Shown here one piece after another: positions 1 to 8,244 of a stretch of 64,000 nucleotides of DNA; position 1 is the first letter of the stretch, and every line of letters starts with the position of its first letter. The notes beneath the pieces are model-generated. The model searched no databases, was not told the DNA's origin, and saw only the letters and a list, made by a program, of their open reading frames with translations. Source of the stretch: Runella sp. CRIBMP (lineage in GTDB: Bacteria > Bacteroidota > Bacteroidia > Cytophagales > Spirosomataceae); NCBI RefSeq assembly GCF_009905605.1, contig NZ_JAAAKZ010000002.1, forward strand, positions 930,001 through 994,000, written 5' to 3'. A program made the translations under genes and the position numbers.

Positions 1-42
1 GACCGCAACCGCAGTCAGCCAAAGCAAGTTGGTTTTGTTCAT
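1..42 (-). CDS. N-terminus of an exported protein, cut by window start
   Basis: An ATG on the minus strand at 42-40 opens a frame that stays open to the window edge and reads MNKTNLLWLTAVAV, which looks like the start of a signal peptide (Asn/Lys followed by a hydrophobic run). It would be divergent from the glycosyltransferase starting at 148. Only 14 residues are visible, so neither function nor reality of the gene can be settled. Confidence 0.4.
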   Translation of the reverse strand, partial: MNKTNLLWLTAVAV

Positions 43-66
43 GTTAGTTGTTTTTGTTTAAAAAGT

Positions 67-83
67 ACTTTGTATTACAAAGT
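67..83. promoter_or_regulatory. Perfect inverted repeat between divergent genes
   Basis: ACTTTGTA at 67-74 and its exact reverse complement TACAAAGT at 76-83 are separated by one base. The site lies between two divergent starts (42 on the minus strand, 148 on the plus strand), which is where a dimeric repressor or activator would bind. No cognate regulator is visible in the window. It could also be chance in A+T-rich spacer DNA. Confidence 0.3.
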
Positions 84-121
84 AAATAAATCATAAACAC
101 ATTATCCTACTATTTTTTCAA

Positions 122-129
122 TAAATTTG
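122..129 (+). promoter_or_regulatory. Possible Bacteroidota -7 element
   Basis: TAAATTTG at 122-129 matches the Bacteroidota TAnnTTTG -7 consensus. It lies 19 bases before the ATG at 148, which would leave a very short leader. No TTG is seen at the right -33 spacing, so this is only a candidate. Confidence 0.22.
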
Positions 130-147
130 CGTCAACAAAATCGAAAT

Positions 148-1914
148 ATGTCTTTGCCACAAACGTCCACTCTTTTCCAAACCAAGTACGTCTCTTATGG
201 GCTGGTTGCCGTTTTGATACTTGCGGCATGTCTTCGTCTCTATAAATTGGATGCCCACGGAATCTTTTTTGACGAAAAAGCAACGATGATGGTAAGCCAA
301 GGCATGGTACAAAACGGCGGTAACCAACACGATGTCTTTAACCCAACGAAGTATACTTTCACCAATCAAGAATTTTGGCAGCCACAAACCTTAGATGAAT
401 ATTTGGAGGCGATGCGCCGCAGCGACATCGGCAACAGTCCATTTTATTACCTTTTGCTCCACAATTGGCTCAACCTAACGGGCGTTTCAGATTTTACCTC
501 TCGCCTGCTTTCTGTGCTTTTCAGCGTTCTGACGGTGTGGCTGATTTTTATTTTTACAAATCATTTTTTAAAATCATCGAGATTGGCGCTTACGGCGGCG
601 GCCTTGGCGGCGATTGAGCCTTTTTTTATTACTTATTCGCAACAGGCGCGCAATTATTCGCTTACTTTCTTTCTGACATTACTCGCCACTTATTGCTTCC
701 TACGTGCACTCGAAGCCGAAGAAAAACGTAAACCTTCTGCGCGTTGGTTTCTGTTTTATGGATTGGTGGCTGGATTGAGTTTTCTTTCTCATTTTCTGGC
801 CGCAACGGTTTGCTTAGCCCACGGAATGTATGCCCTTATCACGGTTCGTCGGCTGCGCACTTGGGTAGCTTTGGTTGGAGCCGGTGCATTAGCAGTTTCG
901 GGTTTGGCGGCTTGGATGATTTGGGGAGGCGGAGATTGGACCCTGAGATCACTCAATCATCAATCGGCATTGTATTTAGAATGTGCGCTCAATCGGCCCT
1001 ATAATAACCCTTACGGCATTATTTTGCCCGCTACGTTTAAAAATCTATTCGATAAAAGCCTGCCGATATTTACCGATTTATGGATCTATTCAAATAGTCT
1101 GGTAGGCACGCTGGAAGGCAAAAAAAATGCAATTGTGGCCATTTTGATGGGTTTGGGGCTTATTGTGGCTTTTCGTTATTCTCAAAAAAATCCAGAAAAA
1201 TCAACCATTATCAGCATAGGAGCTGCCGTTGTTTTGGGAGTTTGTACCATATTTTACAGCAATCATAAGCTAGGATTTTCGGTCGCTTCGGTCGCCATTC
1301 TGATGCTTTTTTTGGCATTTTATCAGACAACATTCAAAAACAAAAACCTGATTTGGTTTCTCATCATTATCGCCATTATTCCCTCGGCTTTCTTGATTTT
1401 CAATGCCGCCCGCAGCGGACACACCTATGGCTTGACCCAACGCTACTCGGGATTTTCGTTTCCGTATGTTATTATTTTGGCAAGTGTTGCATTGTGGCAC
1501 CTGCTGGAAAGCAAAAATGGGTTTAAATACCTAATAATAGCGGTGTTGGTCATTCAGGCGATGTTTGTCGGACGTACCCTTCAAAGTTTCTACGACGATG
1601 TTTCGCCCAAATATAATTATCGCAGTGAGCCTCGTTTGCCCAACCCGCACTACGCTGCTGCCCAAAAAGCCCGCGAATTGTATCAAAAAGGCGATACAAT
1701 CCTCATTGCTTCCCAAATTAACGTGTTTGACAACCCCATGGACCGTACTTTTATGCGTCATTCAGTAACCGATGCGCAATATTTTAACTTGTATTTACCA
1801 AAAGACGGTATCTTTGTGCAACGGTTAGACACGGTAAATGTGGATAAAATTTCCCTTAAAAAAGCCTCTGGGCAGTTAATTGAATTAACAGACTTGAAAG
1901 GAAAACGATACTAA
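148..1914 (+). CDS. Polytopic membrane glycosyltransferase, GT39/GT83 (PMT/ArnT) type
   Basis: The protein is about 588 residues with many hydrophobic segments throughout its first three quarters, then a polar C-terminal part. Near residues 35-44, just after the first membrane segment, it has an HGIFFDEK-type acidic motif, the place where PMT/ArnT-fold (GT-C) enzymes carry their catalytic Asp/Glu. Such enzymes move a sugar from a polyprenyl-phosphate donor to an acceptor on the outer face of the inner membrane. A TTG at 127 is also in frame, but the ATG at 148 is the more natural start. The stop overlaps the next ATG by one base (TAATG), so it is coupled to the transketolase gene. Donor and acceptor cannot be read from sequence. 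Confidence 0.75.
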   Translation: MSLPQTSTLFQTKYVSYGLVAVLILAACLRLYKLDAHGIFFDEKATMMVSQGMVQNGGNQHDVFNPTKYTFTNQEFWQPQTLDEYLEAMRRSDIGNSPFYYLLLHNWLNLTGVSDFTSRLLSVLFSVLTVWLIFIFTNHFLKSSRLALTAAALAAIEPFFITYSQQARNYSLTFFLTLLATYCFLRALEAEEKRKPSARWFLFYGLVAGLSFLSHFLAATVCLAHGMYALITVRRLRTWVALVGAGALAVSGLAAWMIWGGGDWTLRSLNHQSALYLECALNRPYNNPYGIILPATFKNLFDKSLPIFTDLWIYSNSLVGTLEGKKNAIVAILMGLGLIVAFRYSQKNPEKSTIISIGAAVVLGVCTIFYSNHKLGFSVASVAILMLFLAFYQTTFKNKNLIWFLIIIAIIPSAFLIFNAARSGHTYGLTQRYSGFSFPYVIILASVALWHLLESKNGFKYLIIAVLVIQAMFVGRTLQSFYDDVSPKYNYRSEPRLPNPHYAAAQKARELYQKGDTILIASQINVFDNPMDRTFMRHSVTDAQYFNLYLPKDGIFVQRLDTVNVDKISLKKASGQLIELTDLKGKRY

Positions 1915-2729
1915 TGGTTGAAACACAAACGATCATCACTGACTACAAACGGCTCAGCGGCGAGCTTCGCCTCAAGGTACTGGGCCTTTACAAAAAAGCC
2001 AACGCGGGGCACATTGGTTGTTCTCTAAGCTGCATTGATTTATTAATTGCTGCTCTCATCCAACAAAAACGCCCGCAGGATTCTTTCCTACTCTCAAAAG
2101 GCCATGCGGCGGCGGCTTTATACGTGGCACTTAATCATTTAGGAGAGATTTCGGACGAAGTATTGGACACTTTTTATCAGGATGGAACCACCCTTCCCGC
2201 CCACCCTGCCCCCAATAAACACACCGGCATTCCGTTTGCTACGGGCTCATTGGGGCACGGCTTACCGATTGCTACGGGTATGGCTCACGCCAGCAAACTT
2301 TCGGATGAAGATTCCGTTTCGTTCGTGCTAATGTCAGACGGCGAAACCAACGAAGGTACCACCTGGGAAGCGGCCCACTATGCGATTCAAAATCAACTCG
2401 ATAACCTAGTGGTGTTGGTGGATAAAAATGGCTTACAGGGCTTTGGCAATACAACAGATGTACTGGGAGAAACCGCCACCGTAGCCAAATGGAAGGCTAT
2501 TGGTTTTGACGTTTTTGAGGCTGATGGCCACAATCCTGAAGCATTAATTGAAACCATTGAAACAGTCAAATTGCGCAAAAACGGATTGCCTAAGATCATC
2601 ATTGCCCATACCATAAAAGGCAAAGGAGTTTCATACATGGAAAACCGTATGGAATGGCACTATCTACCCATGAGCGACGCCCAATACGAAACGGCAAAAG
2701 CAGATGTAATAAATGCTTACTTTTCTTAG
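1914..2729 (+). CDS. Transketolase, N-terminal (thiamine-diphosphate-binding) subunit
   Basis: The 271-residue protein corresponds to the first half of transketolase. It shows an N-terminal GHIGCSLSCID segment, an SKGHAA motif, and the thiamine-diphosphate/metal segment SDGETNEG followed by DKNGLQ. Split transketolases work as two-chain enzymes transferring two-carbon ketol units between sugar phosphates. The matching C-terminal chain is encoded at 7300-8244, with the broken coiled-coil gene, the epimerase-GT2 fusion and a membrane protein between, whereas the two halves are normally adjacent. The setting among glycosyltransferases suggests a role in making an unusual sugar for a surface glycan rather than central pentose metabolism; that is inference. 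Confidence 0.85.
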   Translation: MVETQTIITDYKRLSGELRLKVLGLYKKANAGHIGCSLSCIDLLIAALIQQKRPQDSFLLSKGHAAAALYVALNHLGEISDEVLDTFYQDGTTLPAHPAPNKHTGIPFATGSLGHGLPIATGMAHASKLSDEDSVSFVLMSDGETNEGTTWEAAHYAIQNQLDNLVVLVDKNGLQGFGNTTDVLGETATVAKWKAIGFDVFEADGHNPEALIETIETVKLRKNGLPKIIIAHTIKGKGVSYMENRMEWHYLPMSDAQYETAKADVINAYFS

Positions 2730-2767
2730 GTTTTGCTTAATTTTGGCCAAACTCTGGTTTTGTTTAT

Positions 2768-3134
2768 ATGATGACTGACCGACAACGTATCGAGCAATTA
2801 GAGCTTTTAATCGCGGAATTTGCAATCAAGCGAGATTAGCATTCGGCTATTTGGAAGAGCACTCCGCCAAAAAGAATGTATATCTCTGCAAATCAAGCGT
2901 TTTGAAGAATCGATAAAGATTTGTTTGAAAGGTATTCAACAAAATAATGATGATATTCAGTTTTTACTCAAAAAACAGACTGAGTTTGAAGAAAAGCTGA
3001 ATGAACTCAATTCCAAAATAGATGGCTTGGGTCTGCGTATGGACAAGATTGAGCAACGCATGGACAAGATAGAACAACGCATGGAGAATGTCGAGACCAA
3101 ACTTAGATGTAATTATCAACATTCTTCAAAATAG
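2768..3134 (+). pseudogene. Probably frameshifted small coiled-coil protein gene
   Basis: An ATG pair at 2768 and 2771 opens a frame beginning MTDRQRIEQLELLIAEFA that stops after about 22 residues near 2837. A second frame (2820-3134) carries a Glu/Lys-rich heptad coil with a duplicated MDKIEQR unit. Small Bacteroidota coiled-coil proteins that start with an MTD..RI..LE segment and continue into such a coil are familiar to me, so the two pieces look like one gene broken by a frameshift. The downstream piece has no ATG of its own except late in the coil. A sequencing error or programmed frameshift is not excluded. The function of the family is unknown to me. Confidence 0.4.
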
Positions 3135-3150
3135 AAATTAGCAACCTTGG

Positions 3151-5166
3151 GTGTTTATTTTACTAACATCCAAAATCTCATTTGTTTTGATTTATCAGGA
3201 AAAAATACTTCAGCTTAAAGGGCCCATATTTGTATTTGGAGCCAGCGGTTTTATCGGAGCCAATCTTTTCAAAGACATTTTCAAAGTTCGTGAGGATGTC
3301 TACGCCCTCACCCACGACGCCACCAAAGCTTGGCGCTTAAAATTGTTGGATATTCCCTTTGAGAATATCGTTCACTGCGATATTTTATCAAACAACTCCG
3401 TTGAGCAGACTTTTGAGCAATATAAGCCCAGAACCATTTTCAATCTGGCCGCTTACGGAGCGTACAGCAAGCAAAAAAACATCAATCTGACCTACGAGAC
3501 CAACGTCATCGGAACGGTCAATATCTTAGAAAACTGCACCGACGAAACGGTTTACATTCATGCTGGAAGCAGTTCTGAATACGGGTTCAACTGTGCAGCC
3601 CCTAAAGAAACCGACCCCGTTAAACCCAACAGTCACTACGCCGTTTCGAAGGTCTCGGCGGCATATTTGATTGAGTTTTACGCCAAAGTTCATCAACGAA
3701 AAGCCCTCAACCTGCGCCTTTATTCCATTTATGGTGCTTGGGAAGAACCCGACCGGTTGATTCCGCGCCTGATTGAAGAAGCCCGCAAAGGCGGTTATCC
3801 ACCGCTGGTTTCTCCCGATATAAGCCGCGATTTTGTGTACGCCGATGATTGTGTAGAAGCATTTTTGGACGCGGCATTAAAGGTAAATACAAACATTTCG
3901 GGCAAATCTTATAACATCGCAACGGGTGAAAAAACCACCATGCGCGAGCTGGTCGAAACCTCCCGTCAGACCTTTGGTCAGACGGATGTACCAGTCTGGG
4001 GAAGTATGCCCAATCGCGGCTGGGATTTATCAGACTGGTACGGTGACCCTACCGAAGCCCAAAAAGACTTGGGTTGGAAAGCCCGCACATCCCTTAGCGA
4101 GGGGCTTAGATTGAACAAAGAATGGCAGGAAGCAAACCAATACGAAGAACGGATTCTGCCCGCTTTTGCCAATCCAAAGCTTAATCCTGTGATTACAGCC
4201 ATCATAGCCTGCTACAAAGATGCTCAGGCGATTCCGTTCATGTACGAGCGGTTGGTCAAAACCTTCAATGTACTTAAAGTACGGTACGAAATTATTTTTG
4301 TCAATGATGCTTCGCCCGACAATCAGGACGAAGTAATAAACGCCATTTGCCAACGTGATTCCAACGTCATCGGCATCACGCACTCGCGGAATTTTGGCTC
4401 TCAATCGGCCTTTTTGAGCGGTATGGAAATTTCCACCGGCGACGCCGTTGTATTGATGGACGGTGATTTGCAAGACCCGCCAGAAGTGATTCCTCATTTT
4501 TATGAAAAGTGGTCAAATGGCTTCGATGTGGTATACGGCGTGCGCGTACAACGCGAAATGAAGCCTCATATCCACTTTTTTTATAAAGCTTTTTACAAAG
4601 TTTTCCAAAACCTCAGCTACATCCCCATTCCTCGCGACGCGGGCGATTTCTCCATGATTGACCGCAAAGTGGTTAAGGAGCTGGTGGCCCTGCCCGAAAC
4701 CGAGCAGTTTTTGCGCGGCCTGCGGGCGTGGGTTGGTTTTAAGCAAACGGGCGTAGACTACGTGCGCCCCGAGCGAATGTTTGGCGTATCGACCAACAAC
4801 TGGCGAAAAAATATTTGGTGGGCCAAGAAAGCCATTTTCTCGTTCAGCTTTGCACCTTTAGAACTCATGAGTTACGCGGGCTTTAGTCTTACGGCCTGTT
4901 CAATTTTGGGGATTTTCTACCAAATATTGGCGAAATATTTTTTCGCCCCCGATACCCCTCAAGGCTTCACAACGGTAATAATTCTGATTACACTTTTTGG
5001 AGGTTTGACCATGCTAGGTATCTCATTTTTAGGCGAATACATCAGCAAAATTTTTGAAGAAACCAAAAAAAGGCCCAAGTTTATCCGTACTAAAATTCAA
5101 AAAGGCGAAAAAACATTTCGTACTTCGGATGAAATCATGACCTTGGTAAAACAGCGGAAGAAATAA
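3151..5166 (+). CDS. Fused NAD-dependent sugar epimerase/dehydratase and GT2 glycosyltransferase
   Basis: One 671-residue frame carries two enzymes. Residues about 26-330 are an extended short-chain dehydrogenase with the nucleotide-binding GASGFIG motif (30-36) and the catalytic Y163xxxK167 pair. Residues about 345-560 are a GT2 domain of the dolichol-phosphate-mannose-synthase/GtrB type, with FVNDASPD and the metal-binding DGDLQD (437-442). Two or more C-terminal membrane segments follow (about 570-650), as in undecaprenyl-phosphate sugar transferases. The natural reading is that the first domain makes or modifies an NDP-sugar and the second loads it onto polyprenyl phosphate, supplying donor to GT-C enzymes nearby. 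The start is uncertain: GTG at 3151 is used here because no ATG precedes the Rossmann motif. A 23-bp hairpin follows the stop. Confidence 0.8.
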   Translation: MFILLTSKISFVLIYQEKILQLKGPIFVFGASGFIGANLFKDIFKVREDVYALTHDATKAWRLKLLDIPFENIVHCDILSNNSVEQTFEQYKPRTIFNLAAYGAYSKQKNINLTYETNVIGTVNILENCTDETVYIHAGSSSEYGFNCAAPKETDPVKPNSHYAVSKVSAAYLIEFYAKVHQRKALNLRLYSIYGAWEEPDRLIPRLIEEARKGGYPPLVSPDISRDFVYADDCVEAFLDAALKVNTNISGKSYNIATGEKTTMRELVETSRQTFGQTDVPVWGSMPNRGWDLSDWYGDPTEAQKDLGWKARTSLSEGLRLNKEWQEANQYEERILPAFANPKLNPVITAIIACYKDAQAIPFMYERLVKTFNVLKVRYEIIFVNDASPDNQDEVINAICQRDSNVIGITHSRNFGSQSAFLSGMEISTGDAVVLMDGDLQDPPEVIPHFYEKWSNGFDVVYGVRVQREMKPHIHFFYKAFYKVFQNLSYIPIPRDAGDFSMIDRKVVKELVALPETEQFLRGLRAWVGFKQTGVDYVRPERMFGVSTNNWRKNIWWAKKAIFSFSFAPLELMSYAGFSLTACSILGIFYQILAKYFFAPDTPQGFTTVIILITLFGGLTMLGISFLGEYISKIFEETKKRPKFIRTKIQKGEKTFRTSDEIMTLVKQRKK

Positions 5167-5185
5167 CCAAATCATACCTAAGGTG

Positions 5186-5236
5186 AGAAGCCGTCAACAG
5201 AGCCCAATTAGCTATTGGGCTCTGTTGACGGCTTCT
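5186..5236. terminator. Perfect 23-bp hairpin, intrinsic-terminator-like
   Basis: The left arm 5186-5208 (beginning AGAAGCCGTCAACAG) and right arm 5214-5236 are exact reverse complements around a 5-base loop. A TTTTT run follows at 5241-5245. It sits 20 bases after the stop of the epimerase-GT2 fusion and probably ends that transcript. Bases 5237-5460 hold no gene that I can support. Confidence 0.75.
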
Positions 5237-5460
5237 GCAGTTTTTCTAAAACTAGTCGAAAGTTTGCTGTCTTGAAAATGGTTGATAGTATGGGCTTCTA
5301 TCATGAAACTTCACCCCTTTTTTATTCTGATATACACCAAAATATTTTGGATATAAATCTTATTAGTATATTTTTGTTGCATCCTACAATTTGCCAACCA
5401 AGCAGTTAGCTATTATAGTCAGCCTTGGTAAATCCCCTACCTACCTTACTTTCCGTTTTG

Positions 5461-7188
5461 ATGAAACAAAAGTTTACCACTTCCTCACTTTCCTTCATTT
5501 TTGCAATCCTTCCCTTCGTTTTTTTTTGTATTTTTTTGATATTTTTTGCCACTAATCTTCCACAAGGAGACGATTTTGCTTTAATTCTAAATTTTTTATC
5601 TGAATATGTTTCCGCAAAAGGTGGATTTATTGCAAAGTGGAAGCTATTGAGTGACCAGTTTGTCGAACACCGTCTTTTTTATACAAGATTTATTGTACTA
5701 AGCCAGTACCTCCTATCGGGAGAGGTCTCCTTTTATACCATTACCATTCTAGGCAACTTATCTTTAGTCGGCATTTTAATTCTTACTTGGCGACAGTTAC
5801 AGCTTGCCAGTCATTCCGTTTACTATCTCATTCCCATATCACTTTTGGTATTTCAACCCTGTTATTCATACGATGGGGTGTTATGGCCAGCGGCTACCCT
5901 CGCTTACAATTCTGTTTCCTTTTTTGCGCTTTTGACAATTCATTGGCTTTCAAGCCGTCATAACTTTCATTTCTGGTTGGCCTTAGGTGCGGCCGCCATT
6001 TGCATGTATACCTTTGGTAATGGAGTCTTAGTCTTGGTGGCAGGTGCAGGATTGTTGGTGATACAAAAACGTTGGAAAGAACTTCTGATTTGGGGCATAT
6101 TCACCATTTCCATCTTATTTGTATATTTTTCAGACTATCAACAATACGAAAATCGGAATAATCCAATTCATAACCTGCTCAATCATCCTCAATATATTTT
6201 TCTCAATTTTCTGGTTTTTCTGGGCTCAGCCCTCAATTGGGATGAAGAATGGCTTAGACCTCTCAATCTAAACGACTCCGCTTCGGTACTGGCAGGCGGA
6301 CTGGTGCTTGCCACTTTCTTTTATTTGTTTTTTAAGACAATCAAGGCTTGGATTCAGCCAAACCTCGGCCCCCAAAAGATTAGCAAAAGTGAGCGTCGAT
6401 TTACAGAATTCCTATTTGGTAGCTTTATTTTTTTTATACTAACAGGCTTTTTACTCTGCATTTCACGCGTGGATAAAGACCAGATTTTTGCGCATATCAA
6501 CCGCTATCGTATTCATTCGGTAGTTGGCTTGCTCCTCACTTATTGCATGGGCCTCCGTTATTTACAGTCAAAATCACTTCTTTATGCACTAACTTTGGGG
6601 AGTATTCTGGGCATTTTTATGCTTTCGTATTTTCATTTTTATAATATATTCGCTCAGTATAAACGAGAGTATATTACGGCCCAATACAACTGGGTCACGA
6701 GTAATCAGTGGTTTATCTACCGAGATACTTCCTACTGGGAAGAATCCTCCAAACTAATCATGGACAAGGCAGCGAAAAGCATTAATTTTCGCATTACCGA
6801 TTCTCCTTTTTCTCAGGTAATAGTCAAAGAGGAAGCCGTTTCAAATTTTAAGATTGAGCAAAATAAAAGCAAAAAAATGCTCAAAATGATGGGTTCTGCG
6901 CCCAAATTACGCCCATTTGGTGCCTCTGAAGATTATTATATTGCGTTTAAAAACCTTACAACATCCACCACGTTTTTGGTGGCAACCACGTATAAGCGCC
7001 GAAGTATCCGACTGGTGCTCATGGGAGAGAATTATTATTATCCTCAATTCCGCAAGGAATTGACCTACCGACATTTTCCAACGGGAACTTACCAAATCGG
7101 TGTGGCGTACAGTAGCAATAATACCGTAGAACTCAAGTGGCAGCCCTTTACTTTTGAGGTCGTTCAGGAGAGTAATCATGTTTACTAG
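5461..7188 (+). CDS. Polytopic membrane protein of glycan cluster, paralogue of 8244-9860
   Basis: About 575 residues with roughly ten hydrophobic segments and a soluble C-terminal part of about 150 residues. An early GDDF motif after the first membrane segment resembles the acidic loop motif of GT-C glycosyltransferases. It shares collinear features with the protein at 8244-9860: an acidic DD pair after membrane segment one, an EHR plus TR segment, an FGNG/SGNG motif, an LLVIQKRWKE/LLLQKRWKI motif and a short YF.DYQ or YFWDYQ segment. I therefore regard the two as duplicates with diverged specificity. ATG at 5461 is preferred over an in-frame TTG at 5425. The biochemical role is not recognised; a GT-C transferase is the best guess. 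Confidence 0.65.
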   Translation: MKQKFTTSSLSFIFAILPFVFFCIFLIFFATNLPQGDDFALILNFLSEYVSAKGGFIAKWKLLSDQFVEHRLFYTRFIVLSQYLLSGEVSFYTITILGNLSLVGILILTWRQLQLASHSVYYLIPISLLVFQPCYSYDGVLWPAATLAYNSVSFFALLTIHWLSSRHNFHFWLALGAAAICMYTFGNGVLVLVAGAGLLVIQKRWKELLIWGIFTISILFVYFSDYQQYENRNNPIHNLLNHPQYIFLNFLVFLGSALNWDEEWLRPLNLNDSASVLAGGLVLATFFYLFFKTIKAWIQPNLGPQKISKSERRFTEFLFGSFIFFILTGFLLCISRVDKDQIFAHINRYRIHSVVGLLLTYCMGLRYLQSKSLLYALTLGSILGIFMLSYFHFYNIFAQYKREYITAQYNWVTSNQWFIYRDTSYWEESSKLIMDKAAKSINFRITDSPFSQVIVKEEAVSNFKIEQNKSKKMLKMMGSAPKLRPFGASEDYYIAFKNLTTSTTFLVATTYKRRSIRLVLMGENYYYPQFRKELTYRHFPTGTYQIGVAYSSNNTVELKWQPFTFEVVQESNHVY

Positions 7189-7299
7189 CCTGCTGAATTT
7201 GGGTAGCCTTTTGAATTTTACTTAATTTGCAGCCATTTCATTCTATAGATAGCCACTTCATCGTGAAGTAAGCCCTCTTGAAGCAACATACCGTTAGTT

Positions 7300-8244
7300 A
7301 TGCGCAAAGAATTTTCAGCCGCCATCGAAAAATTAGCACTCGCCGATGAATCTATAGTATTCATTACTGGTGATTTAGGATATAATGCCTTAGAAAATTT
7401 ACAGGAAAAATTAGGGAAACGCTTCATCAATGCTGGTGTAGCCGAGCAAAATATGGTAGGCGTAGCCGCAGGAATGGCTTACAAAGGCTACAAAGTTTTT
7501 TGTTATAGCATCGCCCCTTTTGTGGTATATCGTTGTCTCGAGCAATTCCGCAATGATGCCTGTCTCCATAACCTGCCCGTGTTTCTTGTGGGCAACGGTG
7601 GTGGGTACGGCTACGGCATCATGGGCAGTACGCACCATGCCATCGAAGATTTGGCATGCCTGAGCAGCCTGCAAAATGTAAAAACATGGATTCCAGCTTT
7701 TAGCGACGAAGTTGAACCTGTTTTAACGCAGATAGTACACGAAAAACGCCCCGCCTATTTACGCCTCGGCGTGGGTCCACTCACTCCCGAAGGAGCTGTT
7801 TTGTCGGGGTCGTTGAAAAAAGTGGTGCACACGCCCAACGCCCAAACTGCCATTATCGCTTTAGGACCCATTGCGGCCAATGTATTAAAAGCACTTAAAG
7901 AGCCTGAATTGCAGGCTAATTGTAGCGTTTATACCGCACTTAGCCTTCCGCTTCAACTCACTGATACTACCTTACAAGAGTTGCGGCAGGCAGAAAATAT
8001 ACTGGTGGTAGAAGAGCACGTAAGTATTGGGGGTTTAGGCCAACAACTCTCGGTAAAATTGCTCGAAACGGGGATTCATCCGCAGCGTTTTCAATCATTG
8101 TCGGCCCAAGGATACCCCAACGGGCTTTATGGAAGTCAGCAGTACCACCAAACCCAGTCGGGGCTGGATGTTAAAAACATCGTAAATGTCTTACGGTCAT
8201 TTGCCGAATCGCCACTACTACACACTAATCACCCCCATAGTTGA
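7300..8244 (+). CDS. Transketolase, C-terminal subunit
   Basis: The 314-residue protein matches the pyrimidine-binding and C-terminal domains of transketolase. It has an FINAGVAEQNMVGVAAG segment that includes the Glu activating the thiamine cofactor, a GGGYGYGIMGSTHHAIED loop, and a C-terminal domain with VVEEH and GGLGQ. Its partner is the N-terminal chain at 1914-2729. Both chains are needed for a complete active site at the subunit interface. The stop overlaps the following ATG by one base (TGATG), giving translational coupling to the membrane protein at 8244. Confidence 0.85.
   Translation: MRKEFSAAIEKLALADESIVFITGDLGYNALENLQEKLGKRFINAGVAEQNMVGVAAGMAYKGYKVFCYSIAPFVVYRCLEQFRNDACLHNLPVFLVGNGGGYGYGIMGSTHHAIEDLACLSSLQNVKTWIPAFSDEVEPVLTQIVHEKRPAYLRLGVGPLTPEGAVLSGSLKKVVHTPNAQTAIIALGPIAANVLKALKEPELQANCSVYTALSLPLQLTDTTLQELRQAENILVVEEHVSIGGLGQQLSVKLLETGIHPQRFQSLSAQGYPNGLYGSQQYHQTQSGLDVKNIVNVLRSFAESPLLHTNHPHS

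Noticed and set aside
5215-5409. 64-codon open frame after the epimerase-GT2 gene
   Set aside because: It begins inside the terminator hairpin and shows no protein-like composition.
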